From: Bradyrhizobium sp. BR13661
GTDB lineage: Bacteria; Pseudomonadota; Alphaproteobacteria; Rhizobiales; Xanthobacteraceae
DNA: 64,000 nucleotides
Assembly (NCBI RefSeq): GCF_029892425.1
Contig: NZ_JARXWB010000001.1
Coordinates: 620,001 to 684,000 of the forward strand
Reading direction: 5' to 3'
The translations under genes and the position numbers were made by a program. The notes below the pieces were generated by a model. That model ran no database searches. It was not told the origin of the DNA and was given only the letters and a program-made list of their open reading frames with translations. Shown here piece after piece: positions 27,411 to 36,818 of this stretch. The number at the start of each line of letters is the position of its first letter. The stretch's first letter is position 1.

Positions 27411-28973
27411 ATGCCAGATATGGGAATCGTCCATCGCATCGGCCGGCTCGTCTCGCGACTGAAACGCGACCCCAATGCCAATGTCGCCGTCTTGTTTGCG
27501 ATCGCGCTGGTGCCGATCATCACGGGGACCGGGTGCGCCATCGACTACAGCATGGCAACGCGCATCAAGGCCAAGCTGCAGGGCGCGGCGGATTCGGCGA
27601 GCGTGGCCTCGATCTCGGTGAACTCGGCCGGTTACAACGCGGCGATGTCGATGACGTCGAACGGATCGGTTACAGCAGGCGTCACGGAAGCGAACAACAT
27701 CTTCAGTGGAAACGCTTCGGGATTTGCCGGCAGCTACACCAATCTGACCAAGACGAGCACGGTGACCAAGACCGGAAACAAGCTTGCCTCGAACGTGCAG
27801 TTCAGCGCCGATGTTCCAGTCACCTTCATGCAGCTGCTGGGCTACAGGACGCTCACCGTGACGGGCAGTTCGTCCTCGTCCACGACACTGCCGCTGTATC
27901 TCGATTTCTATCTGACGCTGGATGTCTCGGGCTCGATGGGCCTGCCGTCAACCACCGCGGAAGCGCAGCGCATGCAGTCGATCAATCCCGACAACTACCG
28001 GCAATATCCGACCGGCTGCACGCTGGCCTGCCACTTCTCGCCGCAGAACAGCGCCTGCACGGACTCCGGCACGCAGGGCTACCCGACCAACAATTACTGC
28101 CTCGGCTATGCGATCTCGCGCGTCAGCCAGAGCGGCTACAAGGGTCTGCTCAGCCCGAAGGCCAGCAATCCCATGGGCGTCCAGCTGCCGTCCTCGATCG
28201 TCTCCGGGCTGCCGAATTCGCTCTACTCAAATCTCGCGACGGCGGCGAACTGTCCGACCGACGGGACCGATTCCTGCATTCAGCTGCGGCTGGACGCGGT
28301 CGGTTATGCGGTGAACCAGTTGTTCGTCACGGCGAACAACACCGCGAAGGTGGCGAACCAGTTCCGCATCGGCCTTTATCCTTTCATCCGCTATCTCTAT
28401 TCGTATTTCCCGTTGACCAGCAGCATCAACGGCTCGACGACCAATCCGTCGACAATCAATTATGCCGCGGCCAATCTGGCGACGCTGCTCGATACCAACA
28501 TGAACGCGAGCCTCGGTTCGGGCGGCACGCATATCGACACCGCGCTGTCGAGCGTGAACACGCTGATCACCACCGTGGGTGACGGCAGCGCCTGGAACAA
28601 CACGCTGCCCTACGTTTTCCTCGTCACCGACGGTGCGCAGGATCCGCAGGTCAAGGGCGTTCCCAACGGTTCCTGGTCGGGCAGCAACCATGCCACGACG
28701 ATTGATCCGGCCACGTCCTGCACGCCGCTGAAGAACCGCGGCATCATCGTGTCCGTGCTGTACATTCCCTATCAGCCGATCAACCCGGTCAACACGTCCT
28801 TCGCCGGCGATGAGGACGATTACGCCAACTGGAACATCCCGAACATTCCGGCGAGCCTGCAGAACTGCGCCTCGCCGGGCTTCTTCTACACCGCGAACAC
28901 GCCGGCCGACATCACGGCGGCGTTGAACGCGATGTTCAATCATGCGGTCCAGGAGGCCCGCATCACCAACTAG
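27411..28973 (+). CDS. TadG-like pilus-associated protein with VWA domain
   Basis: 520-residue protein with the TadE/TadG N-terminus: a basic stretch, then a single hydrophobic helix (about residues 24-46) and GAADSASVASI. A von Willebrand A domain follows, with the metal-site motif DVSGS at residues 171-175, a Thr near 373 and TDG at 406-408. TadG-like proteins are minor pilins or envelope proteins secreted by Tad machines. No tad/cpa genes lie in the window, so this is an orphan copy. Its stop shares CTAG with the convergent monooxygenase gene. Confidence 0.85.
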   Translation: MPDMGIVHRIGRLVSRLKRDPNANVAVLFAIALVPIITGTGCAIDYSMATRIKAKLQGAADSASVASISVNSAGYNAAMSMTSNGSVTAGVTEANNIFSGNASGFAGSYTNLTKTSTVTKTGNKLASNVQFSADVPVTFMQLLGYRTLTVTGSSSSSTTLPLYLDFYLTLDVSGSMGLPSTTAEAQRMQSINPDNYRQYPTGCTLACHFSPQNSACTDSGTQGYPTNNYCLGYAISRVSQSGYKGLLSPKASNPMGVQLPSSIVSGLPNSLYSNLATAANCPTDGTDSCIQLRLDAVGYAVNQLFVTANNTAKVANQFRIGLYPFIRYLYSYFPLTSSINGSTTNPSTINYAAANLATLLDTNMNASLGSGGTHIDTALSSVNTLITTVGDGSAWNNTLPYVFLVTDGAQDPQVKGVPNGSWSGSNHATTIDPATSCTPLKNRGIIVSVLYIPYQPINPVNTSFAGDEDDYANWNIPNIPASLQNCASPGFFYTANTPADITAALNAMFNHAVQEARITN

Positions 28974-30463
28974 CCCGCGGCCTGGTACTCCGGCGCTGAC
29001 GCCAGGAATTTGGCATAGGCATCGGCGTCGGGCGGCAGGAAGTGTCCGGCGGGCCCGCCGCGCTTCCGGGTCTTTGCGCCGATGTCGGCCAGCAGCTCGT
29101 CGAAATGGCGGAAATGATAGGGCGCGACGCACAGGCCCCCATAAACGCCGGCGGCGGGCCGCTCCACGCGCTTGAAGTGCAGCATCATCTCGATGTTGTC
29201 GCGCATCTCTCGCTCCGTCGGCTGCCGCGCCAGTTGGCCGTCGGCATAGCGCACCAGCCAGTTCGCGGCGAGATCGGCGCAGAGCACGGTGCAGAATGAC
29301 GAGTTGAAGCCGACGAAGCCAAGATCGGGCAGGTCGGGATTCGCGATCAGACGGTAGAGCCGGTACTGCCCGTCCGCATCGACAAGCTTTTGCTGATAGG
29401 CCTCGGGGAGGAAGGGCACGTCGAGCTTGTAGCCGATCGCGAGCACCGCGACGTCGGCGCCCACACGTTCGCCGCCGCTCATCACGATGCTGTCGCCCTC
29501 GTAGTGGTCGAAGCTGCCGAATACGGCCTTGATGCGGCCGTCGGCGACCATCGGGTAGAAGCCCGGCGTTGCGATCGGCACCGAGCAATTGACGCCGTCC
29601 TCGATCCGCTCCTTCGGCACCATCTTGCACGTTTTGAGCTTCAGCTGCGCCTTCAGCAGGCTCTCGAGCCCGCGCCAGTTGGCCCAGATCAGGGGCGCGG
29701 CGAGGCGATACGCGAGCCGCGACATCGTGCCGATGCCCCAGCCCGGAAACATCTCCTCCTGCGCGCGGATGTAGAGGATGCGCTTGAAGTTCACGAGCCC
29801 GCCGATGAAATAGGGAATGCGCCAGACCGGCTCGCGCATCACGATGGTGACCTCGCGCGCGCCTGACTTCACCGCGTTGACGGCGATGTCGGTCGCCGAC
29901 TTCGATCCTCCGAGCACGACGACGCGGCGGCCTTTTGCCAGTGATGGATCGCCGTATTTCGACGAGTGCAGGATCTGCCCGCCCTGATCCAGGAAGCTGC
30001 CTTCGCCGCGGCAATGCAGCTCGCGCGGCTCGTTGAACTGCCCGGTGCATACGGCGACGAAATCGAAATCCTCGCTCGCGGTCGCGCCGTCCGTGCCTAA
30101 TAGTGTGAGCGTCCAGCCCGGCCTGCCGTCGGCGCGCCGCGCCATGCCGGCAACCGCGGTGTTGAGACGCAGCATGCGGTCGAGGCCGAAGCTTTTCGCG
30201 TAGTCGGCGAGATAGGCGTGGACTTGCGGCCCGGTCGGCCATTCCGGATAGGTATCAGGCATGGCGCGGTCGGTGTAGCGGTAGAGATCCTTCGGGCTTT
30301 GCGTCTGCACCTCCGGATAGGAGCGCGCCGGCTCCCAGACGCCGCCGAGATCGGCGCTGCGCTCGACAATGGTGACGCGGTGACCGCGGGCGGAGAACGC
30401 CTTGGCGGTGGCGAGGCCGGAGACGCCGGCGCCGATCACGCAGACATGCTTGGGGCTGACCAT
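28970..30463 (-). CDS. Flavin-containing monooxygenase-type NAD(P)/FAD oxidoreductase
   Basis: 497-residue flavoprotein with an N-terminal FAD-binding motif (CVIGAGVSGLATAKAF) and a second nucleotide motif near residue 170 (VVVLGGSKSATDIA), the layout of FMO and Baeyer-Villiger-like enzymes. The substrate is unknown. Start 30463 places the FAD motif at the N-terminus; an extension to 30517 adds 18 residues of no clear value. A cupin gene lies 106 bp upstream on the same strand and a divergent AraC gene beyond it, suggesting a regulated small catabolic unit. Confidence 0.88.
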   Translation of the reverse strand: MVSPKHVCVIGAGVSGLATAKAFSARGHRVTIVERSADLGGVWEPARSYPEVQTQSPKDLYRYTDRAMPDTYPEWPTGPQVHAYLADYAKSFGLDRMLRLNTAVAGMARRADGRPGWTLTLLGTDGATASEDFDFVAVCTGQFNEPRELHCRGEGSFLDQGGQILHSSKYGDPSLAKGRRVVVLGGSKSATDIAVNAVKSGAREVTIVMREPVWRIPYFIGGLVNFKRILYIRAQEEMFPGWGIGTMSRLAYRLAAPLIWANWRGLESLLKAQLKLKTCKMVPKERIEDGVNCSVPIATPGFYPMVADGRIKAVFGSFDHYEGDSIVMSGGERVGADVAVLAIGYKLDVPFLPEAYQQKLVDADGQYRLYRLIANPDLPDLGFVGFNSSFCTVLCADLAANWLVRYADGQLARQPTEREMRDNIEMMLHFKRVERPAAGVYGGLCVAPYHFRHFDELLADIGAKTRKRGGPAGHFLPPDADAYAKFLASAPEYQAAG

Positions 30464-30569
30464 GGGGTGGCTCGCTATCAATGTGTTTCGCGCGCAAGCG
30501 GTCTCGTTCAGCCGCAAGGCGCGGTCGGCCGAGCTGCAAGCAGATGAAATTGGACGAGGAGGCGGTCGC

Positions 30570-31019
30570 CTAGTCGTTGGCCTCGGGCGGCAGGAAATCG
30601 ACCTCGTGCAGCGCCGAGATGCGTACGACTTCGGCAGGGTCGGTCAGATTGTGGAGCTGGTTGAACAGCGCCTCCAGCTTCTGCATCGGCGAGACCCAGA
30701 ACAGCGCGCGGCACGGCTTGTCGGATTTGTTGAAATAGCCGTGCGGGATGCCGCGCGGCATGCGCACGAGATCACCGGCATGGGCCTTGACCCAGACGCC
30801 ATCGAGCTTCAGGTCGAGCGTGCCTTCCTGCACCAGGATGAACTCGTCCTGGGTCGGATGGATATGCACCGGCACGAACTGGCCGGGATCGCTGTTGGTC
30901 TCGAACGCGAAGGTGGAGTCGGTGACGGCTTTGGGGAAGTAGACCTGCCCAAGGATGTTCCAGGTCTTGCCGCCGTAGCCTGTGCCGTTTGCAGTAATGC
31001 CCTTTTCGAGTGCAGTCAT
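30570..31019 (-). CDS. Cupin-domain protein
   Basis: 149-residue single-domain cupin. The first metal motif appears as VHIHPTQDEFILVQEG (two His and a Glu) and the second as MPRGIPHGYFNKSD (His). It could be an enzyme or a small-molecule binding protein, and the fold does not decide. It sits between the flavin monooxygenase gene (same strand, downstream) and a divergent AraC regulator, so co-regulation is likely. Confidence 0.88.
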   Translation of the reverse strand: MTALEKGITANGTGYGGKTWNILGQVYFPKAVTDSTFAFETNSDPGQFVPVHIHPTQDEFILVQEGTLDLKLDGVWVKAHAGDLVRMPRGIPHGYFNKSDKPCRALFWVSPMQKLEALFNQLHNLTDPAEVVRISALHEVDFLPPEAND

Positions 31020-31200
31020 GGCTCGCCTCCTGTTGGATACCGGCGAGGATGGAGCTTCGGCCCGCGATGGTCGTCTGTCTATCCGCTAAACGAATCCGGC
31101 GCGCCTGTTGCCATGCAGCACGACGATTTTGCGACACGGCCCTTTCCGCATTCAGGGAACTATTATAGGCTTAAAGCAATTCCGCGAAGCGTGGTCGACG

Positions 31201-32226
31201 ATGTCCGGAGCCGTGCAGGAAATGAGCGCAGGACCGCCAGCCGCCGAACGGCTTGCGGACTTCGCTCGCGTGACCACTGATGATGTCGACGAAGCGGCCG
31301 AGCAGATCGGCCGCATTTTTTGTCCGCACGATCTCAAGCCGGCAGAGGCCCGCGCGTCCGGATTTTCGGCCCGGCACAATTGCGCAGCTTTCGACGGCTT
31401 CTCCATCAACTACGTTGCCTATGGCGGGACTGTCAGCATCGATCCCGGCTGCCTCGACCGGTTCTTCCTGGTGCAGATCCCGCTCACGGGCTCCGCCCAT
31501 ATTTGTGCGGGGGCAGGCAGATTCGATGCTGCGCCTGCCAGGACCGCATCGCTGCTGTCGCCGACCATCCCGACGCAGATGATGTGGCGCGACTGCGCGC
31601 AAGCGATATTGCTGCTCGACCGTCGCATGGTCGAGCAGCGCGCCGCGGCGCTGTCGGGCAGGGCGGCCGGCGCGGTCGAGTTCGATCCCGTGATCGACCT
31701 GAACGCGCCGTCGGGCCGCCACCTGCAAGCCAGTCTTGCCGAGCTGATGCTGCTCGCCGAGCGTCTCGGGCCGTCAGGCCGGATGTCGCCGGTCGTGACG
31801 GCCGGCTGGCGCGAGGTGTTGCTCGATCATCTGCTCAATGGCCAGCGGCACGGCCTGTCGGATGCGATCAGGACGTTCTCGGGGCAGGCCGAACGTCTGC
31901 CGCGCGCACTTCGCGCTGCGCGAGACTATCTTGCGGACAATGCCGGTGAGCCGCTCGACCTTTCGCGGCTCGCCTGCGCGTCCGGCATCGGTATCCGCGC
32001 GCTTCAGCTCGGTTTCCGCCGGCACTTCGGCGTGTCGATCTCGGAGATGCTGCTCGATATGCGCCTTGCCGGTCTCCACGCCCGACTCGCGCAGGCCGCG
32101 TCCGGCGTCTCGATCACCGACATCGCCTTCGATCTCGGCTTCACCCATCTCGGCCGCATGGCTGGAGCTTATCGCGAGAAATTCGGCGAGACGCCGTCGG
32201 CGACTCTGCGGCGGCGGATGAGCTGA
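31201..32226 (+). CDS. AraC-family transcriptional regulator
   Basis: 341-residue regulator with an AraC-binding-like N-terminal domain (residues 20-200) and a C-terminal double helix-turn-helix (about 240-340; LSRLACASGIGIRALQLGF and ITDIAFDLGFTHLGRMAGAY). The start is taken at 31201; a second ATG at 31222 is possible, and a frame from 31108 is an unsupported extension. It is divergent from the cupin and flavin monooxygenase genes, its likely targets; the 181-bp gap contains an AT-rich patch (TATTATAGG near 31153) that could be a -10 region. Confidence 0.88.
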   Translation: MSGAVQEMSAGPPAAERLADFARVTTDDVDEAAEQIGRIFCPHDLKPAEARASGFSARHNCAAFDGFSINYVAYGGTVSIDPGCLDRFFLVQIPLTGSAHICAGAGRFDAAPARTASLLSPTIPTQMMWRDCAQAILLLDRRMVEQRAAALSGRAAGAVEFDPVIDLNAPSGRHLQASLAELMLLAERLGPSGRMSPVVTAGWREVLLDHLLNGQRHGLSDAIRTFSGQAERLPRALRAARDYLADNAGEPLDLSRLACASGIGIRALQLGFRRHFGVSISEMLLDMRLAGLHARLAQAASGVSITDIAFDLGFTHLGRMAGAYREKFGETPSATLRRRMS

Positions 32227-32242
32227 GGGCGCCGAAAAAAGC

Positions 32243-34105
32243 TCATCGACGCGATCGGGGCGTGTCGTCGTCGGACGATTGCTTGCGCAAGAAGCCTTCG
32301 AGCTCGGCCTGCACCGAATAGGGCGTCGGGATCGCATCGCCCGCGGCATCGACGGCGGTGTCGAGCGAGCGGCGCAGCATGCGTGCAAGCTCGGCCTTGC
32401 GGTAGGGCTTCGCCAGCAGTGGCGCGCCCATGGTGGCACCTCCCGGCGCGTGCTGGGGGTCGTTCGCATAGCCCGAGGTGAACAGGACCCGGAGCGAGGG
32501 GCGTGCAGCCACCATCCGGTCGGCGAGCTCGCGGCCATTGATGCCGCCGGGCATCACGATATCGGTGAACAGCAGGTCGAAGGGCGTGCCGTTCGCCGCG
32601 ATCGCGAGCGCCTCGGTCGCGTTGGCGGCCGGTACGACCTTGTACCCGAGACTCATCAGCTGCACCGTGACGTATTGGCGGACGTCGCGGTCGTCCTCGA
32701 CGCAGAGAATCGTCTCCGTCCCGCCGACGATCTTGCGCGAATCGTAGCCGGTGGGACGAAGCGTGCTGCTCTCGGCCTTCGGCAGATAGATCGTGAAGGT
32801 CGTGCCGCGGCCCTCTTCCGATTTCACCTTGATGCCGCCACCCGACTGCTTGACGAAGCCGAACACCATGCTGAGCCCGAGGCCGGTGCCCTTGCCGACC
32901 TCCTTGGTCGAGAAGAACGGATCGAAGATGCGTTCGACATGCGCCTGCGGAATGCCGGTGCCGGTGTCGGAGATTTCGATCTCGACATAGTCGCCGGCAT
33001 AGCCGGCGCCCACCGCGACGGCTTCGCGGACGCCGAACACGACGTTGCGCGTCGCCAGGGTCAAGCGGCCGCCCTCCGGCATCGCGTCGCGGGCGTTGAT
33101 CGCAAGATTGAGCAGCGCCGAGCTCAATTGTCCGCGGTCGGCGAAGGCCAGCCAGATGTTGCCGTCGAGCTTCCTCACGATCTCGATCTTCTTGTCGAAG
33201 GTCGCGAGCAGCAGCTTAGCAAGCTCTTCGAGCAAGTCGTTGACGTCGATGTCGGCTGGTTGCAGCGCCTGCTTGCGCGCAAAAGAGAGCAGGCTCGAGG
33301 TCAGTGCGGCGCCGCGATCGGCGGCCTCGCTGATCAGCTTGGTGATGGTGGCAAGCCGCGGATTGTCCTTGACGGCATCGGCGAGAATCTCGATCGTGCC
33401 GGTGATCACCGTGAGCATGTTGTTGAATTCGTGCGCGATGCCGCCCGTGAGCTGGCCGATCGCCTCCATCTTCTGGGACTGGATCAGCTGCTCCTCGGCT
33501 GCGCGCTTCTGCGTCACGTCCTTGACGAAAACATTGATGATGGTCTGGCCGCCGAGGCGGAGCGCGGTGCTCGACGCCTCGATCAGGATCCCGTCGCCGT
33601 TGCGGTGAACGAGGTTCGCCTCGAAACGGATGCCGATCGGCGTGTCGGACAATTCCGGCAGCAGCCGCATCATGCGCTGCCTGAAGCCTGATCGCAGCGG
33701 CTCGGCGACGAGCAGCTCGACGACATCGGCGCCGAGCGCTTCCGGCCGCGACCAGCCGGTCAGGGCCTCGGCCTGCGGGCTCCATTCCAGCACGATGCCG
33801 CTTTCGTCGGTCTGAATGAAGGCGTCGAGCGCGGTCTTGATGACGGCTTGCGTCATCTGCACACTGTCGATGCGGGCCTGCTCCCGCTCGGCCAGTTGTG
33901 CGGCGATACGCTTCTCCTGCGAGGTGGCGATGCTGTGCGCGCAGATGCGCGCGAGCAGTATCGCAACGGCGCCGCTCGCGAGCAGGGCGACAATCTGGGC
34001 AGCGCCGAAGCTGGTGCCGGCCACGGCATGGGAGACGAGGAGAGCCGATGCGGTCACGACGGCTTGCGCGGCCATCGCTGATGTCAGAAGCCCCCTGAGT
34101 TTCAT
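32243..34105 (-). CDS. Hybrid sensor histidine kinase with receiver domain
   Basis: 620-residue membrane signalling protein. Two hydrophobic helices (about residues 10-58) are followed by a PAS domain (90-200) and a histidine kinase core with phospho-acceptor His225 (GGIAHEFNNML), Asn337 (NLAINARD), the G1 box DTGTGIP (380-386) and GTGLGLS. A C-terminal receiver has acidic EDD (470-472) and phospho-acceptor Asp515 (LLFTDIVMPGG). The HEFNN form of the H-box is common in this class of hybrid kinases. No separate response regulator is adjacent, so its output partner and stimulus are unknown. Confidence 0.93.
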   Translation of the reverse strand: MKLRGLLTSAMAAQAVVTASALLVSHAVAGTSFGAAQIVALLASGAVAILLARICAHSIATSQEKRIAAQLAEREQARIDSVQMTQAVIKTALDAFIQTDESGIVLEWSPQAEALTGWSRPEALGADVVELLVAEPLRSGFRQRMMRLLPELSDTPIGIRFEANLVHRNGDGILIEASSTALRLGGQTIINVFVKDVTQKRAAEEQLIQSQKMEAIGQLTGGIAHEFNNMLTVITGTIEILADAVKDNPRLATITKLISEAADRGAALTSSLLSFARKQALQPADIDVNDLLEELAKLLLATFDKKIEIVRKLDGNIWLAFADRGQLSSALLNLAINARDAMPEGGRLTLATRNVVFGVREAVAVGAGYAGDYVEIEISDTGTGIPQAHVERIFDPFFSTKEVGKGTGLGLSMVFGFVKQSGGGIKVKSEEGRGTTFTIYLPKAESSTLRPTGYDSRKIVGGTETILCVEDDRDVRQYVTVQLMSLGYKVVPAANATEALAIAANGTPFDLLFTDIVMPGGINGRELADRMVAARPSLRVLFTSGYANDPQHAPGGATMGAPLLAKPYRKAELARMLRRSLDTAVDAAGDAIPTPYSVQAELEGFLRKQSSDDDTPRSRR

Positions 34106-34260
34106 GGTCTCACACCAACGACGTCAGCCGCGGCCCCCAAGGGGCCCCAGCGCCCCCTTCACAAGTCCGCCCGCAAACAATGTCCGGCTCCGTGTGAGCT
34201 ACAGACTCCCTGCGGCGGCGTCGAGGGCAATTTCCGGCGGTATCGGGCCGAGGGCGTGCG

Positions 34261-34893
34261 TCAGCCGACCGGCGGATCGGTCTGGCGCAGCGTCGTGACC
34301 CAGATCACGCGCGCGGCCTGCTGGGTCGGATTGTCGAACATGTGCGGCACGATGCTGGGAAACCGAAAGCTGTCGCCGGCTTCCAGGACGTGGGCCTGGT
34401 TGTCGAGCCACAGCCGCAGGCTGCCGGAGAGGATGTAGCCGGCCTTCTCGCCGGTGTGCTGCAGGAAGTCGGTGCCGGAAGAGGCACCGGGATTGAGCGT
34501 GAGCTCATAGAGCTCCATCTGGCCCTTGCCTTCCGGCGTCAGCGCCTCCTTGACGACGCCGCTGGCAGTCAGGCGCAGTAGCCGCCTGTTGTTCTTGCGC
34601 ACGATGTAGCGCTGCACATCGGTGGGATCGCTGGTCTCGAAGAAGTAGGAGATCGGCACCTCGAGCGCGATAGAAAGCAGGCGCAGCGTGCGAATCGACG
34701 GCATCGCGCGCGCGCGTTCGAGCTGGCTGATCATGCCGTTGGAGAGGCCGGTCTTGTTGGCGACGTCCTGGATCGAGAGGCCAGCGCGCTGGCGCAGCAG
34801 CCGCACGGTCTCGCCGAGGCGCGCATCGACCGCATCACCGGCCTCGACCGCCGGTGCGTCCTTCGGACCGTTTGTGTCGCCGCGACCATCCAT
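34261..34893 (-). CDS. XRE-family regulator with C-terminal cupin
   Basis: 210-residue DNA-binding regulator: an XRE helix-turn-helix (about residues 27-80; LSIQDVANKTGLSNGMISQL) and a cupin sensor near the C-terminus (HTGEKAGYILSGSLRLWL). Proteins of this layout often control amine, amino-acid or opine catabolism. ATG 34893 is preferred over 34911 because GGGGAG lies 7 nt before it. It is divergent from the ABC importer operon that starts at 35100 and is its probable regulator. Confidence 0.9.
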   Translation of the reverse strand: MDGRGDTNGPKDAPAVEAGDAVDARLGETVRLLRQRAGLSIQDVANKTGLSNGMISQLERARAMPSIRTLRLLSIALEVPISYFFETSDPTDVQRYIVRKNNRRLLRLTASGVVKEALTPEGKGQMELYELTLNPGASSGTDFLQHTGEKAGYILSGSLRLWLDNQAHVLEAGDSFRFPSIVPHMFDNPTQQAARVIWVTTLRQTDPPVG

Positions 34894-35099
34894 GTCGCTC
34901 TCCCCAAGCATTCCCTCACCGCCGGAATGGCCGGCGGTGGTGTGAAAAGGTCACGCATCCTAGCAAGGCGATTGACAGCTGTATTTAGTCATGATGAACT
35001 TTTGATCGAAAAATTTAGAAGCACTAAAGCCCACTCCTGTCCCTTGCCGGGGTCTTGGGGGCGCGGGAGAGGTGCCGCGTGCGGGAACGGAGACTGGTC
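34894..35099. promoter_or_regulatory. Divergent control region of the XRE regulator and ABC operon
   Basis: About 200 bp with an AT-rich centre (34970-35030) that stands out from the GC-rich surroundings. A consensus-like -35 TTGACA is at 34972-34977, and the base run TAGTCATGATGAAC follows, but no good -10 is seen at the right spacing. The XRE-cupin regulator probably binds here. The exact operator is not identified. Confidence 0.45.
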
Positions 35100-36791
35100 A
35101 TGGCAGACAGCACCGGCAAGTTCGGCGTTGGCGGACTGCATCATTTCGGCATTCCAAATCGCCGACAATTCTTCCAGCTCGGCGCCGGCGCCGCAGCGGG
35201 ATGGACGCTTTCGGGCAACGCCTTCGCGCAGACCGAACGCCCAAGCAATCCGCCGGACAAGCCGCGCGGGCAGGTGATCGCGGCGCTGTCGCAGGAGCCG
35301 ACCGTCTTTCATCCCTTGATGCCCGGCATCGAGGTCGATCAGGGCGTCTGGTGGCAGGTGTTCTCGCCGCTCTGGTTCATCGATCCCGACGGCAAGTTCG
35401 TTCCCGACCTCGCGCGCGAAGTGCCGACCGTCGAGAATGGCGGCCTCTCGGCCGACGGCCTGACCTGGAAGATCAAGCTGCGCAAGGACGTGAAGTGGCA
35501 CGACGGCACGGCCTTCACGGCAGATGACGTCAAGTTCTCGCTCGATCTGATCAACAATCCGGACTTCCGCGTCCGCAACCGTGTCGGCCACAGTCTGGTC
35601 AAGGACATCACGATCGTCGCGCCCGACGAGATCCACTGGCGAATGGAAGCCCCGTATTCGCCTTACATGTCGATCCTGTCGCTCACCTTCATGGTGCCGA
35701 AGCACATCCTCGAAAAGGTGTCCGACCCCAATTCCTCGCCGTTCCACAACGCGCCTGTCGGCACCGGGCCGTTCCGCTGGGGCGAGCGCGTGCCCGGCGA
35801 CCACATCCTGTTCAATGCCTATGCCGGCTATCACGGTAAGGGACCTTACGTCGAACGCGTGGTGTTCAAGTACATTCCTGATCTCACCGTTCTCTACACG
35901 CAATTCCGAACCGGCCAGGTCGACTACACCGGCCTGCAGGGCATTTTGCCTAACTTCGTGCAGGAGGCGAAGACGCTGAAGGCGCGCAAGATCTTCGTCT
36001 CGTCGACGTCGTCAGTGGAGCACATCGCACCCAATCTGGAGTTCGGTCCCTTCGCGGATCGTACGGTGCGCGAGGCGCTCTATCTTGCCATCAACAAGCA
36101 GGCGATCATCGATGCGCTGAACTACGGCCTGCCGACGCAGACCGAAAGCTTCGTGCCGCAGGAGGCATGGTCGTTCCAGAAGGGCCTGCCGCAACACAAA
36201 TACGATCCGACCAAGGCGAACGCGCTGCTCGATGCAGCCGGCTGGGTGCGCGGCAGCAGCGGCGTCCGCGAGAAGGGCGGCGTGAAGCTGGAATTCACCA
36301 ATTCGACGACCTCAGGCAATGCCGTGCGCGAGCAGACCCAGCAGCTGCTGATCCAGGACTGGCGCGCGATCGGCGCCACCATGCGCGTCAACAACATGCC
36401 GGCCGCCGTGATCTGGGGCGATTTCTGGCAGCTATCGAAGTTCAACTCGGTGATCGTCGGCGTAAACTTCATGCTGGGCAGCGATCCCGACGTCACGCCG
36501 CGGTTCGGATCCGGCGCGATTCAGGCCAAGGGCGGCCGCGGCTACAACACCTATCAGTATCAGAGCGCAGAGGCCGATCGGCTGCTCGCGCAAGGCGCCA
36601 GGCAATTCGATCTCGCGCAACGCAAGACGACTTATGGCGATTTGCAGAAGCTGATCCGCAACGACCTCGCGATCCTGCCGCTGTTCCAGGGTTTCATTGC
36701 CGAGGGCGTGAAGGAGGGGCTGCAAGGCTTCCGCCCCAACATCAACACCTCGACCAATTGCTGGAACATCCGCGAATGGTACTGGGCCTGA
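35100..36791 (+). CDS. ABC importer substrate-binding protein, peptide/opine type (family 5)
   Basis: 563-residue periplasmic solute-binding protein of the oligopeptide/dipeptide/opine class (SBP_bac_5). It has a twin-arginine signal (NRRQFFQLGAG, residues 20-30, cleaved near AFAQ44), so it is exported folded by Tat. Family segments include LTWKIKLRKDVKWHDGT and NAPVGTGPFRW. The start at 35100 is favoured because it leaves a Tat-type N-terminal region. First gene of a six-gene operon with two permeases, two enzymes and a fused ATPase. The ligand is unknown; an amino-acid derivative fits the enzymes. Confidence 0.94.
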   Translation: MADSTGKFGVGGLHHFGIPNRRQFFQLGAGAAAGWTLSGNAFAQTERPSNPPDKPRGQVIAALSQEPTVFHPLMPGIEVDQGVWWQVFSPLWFIDPDGKFVPDLAREVPTVENGGLSADGLTWKIKLRKDVKWHDGTAFTADDVKFSLDLINNPDFRVRNRVGHSLVKDITIVAPDEIHWRMEAPYSPYMSILSLTFMVPKHILEKVSDPNSSPFHNAPVGTGPFRWGERVPGDHILFNAYAGYHGKGPYVERVVFKYIPDLTVLYTQFRTGQVDYTGLQGILPNFVQEAKTLKARKIFVSSTSSVEHIAPNLEFGPFADRTVREALYLAINKQAIIDALNYGLPTQTESFVPQEAWSFQKGLPQHKYDPTKANALLDAAGWVRGSSGVREKGGVKLEFTNSTTSGNAVREQTQQLLIQDWRAIGATMRVNNMPAAVIWGDFWQLSKFNSVIVGVNFMLGSDPDVTPRFGSGAIQAKGGRGYNTYQYQSAEADRLLAQGARQFDLAQRKTTYGDLQKLIRNDLAILPLFQGFIAEGVKEGLQGFRPNINTSTNCWNIREWYWA

Positions 36792-36818
36792 TGCCTCAGG
36801 CTGGCTGGATCGCCTGAG

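Noticed and set aside
28227..30242. 671-codon minus-strand frame
   Set aside because: A different phase of the flavin monooxygenase region, running on antisense to the TadG-like gene. No domain, and the composition is dominated by Arg.
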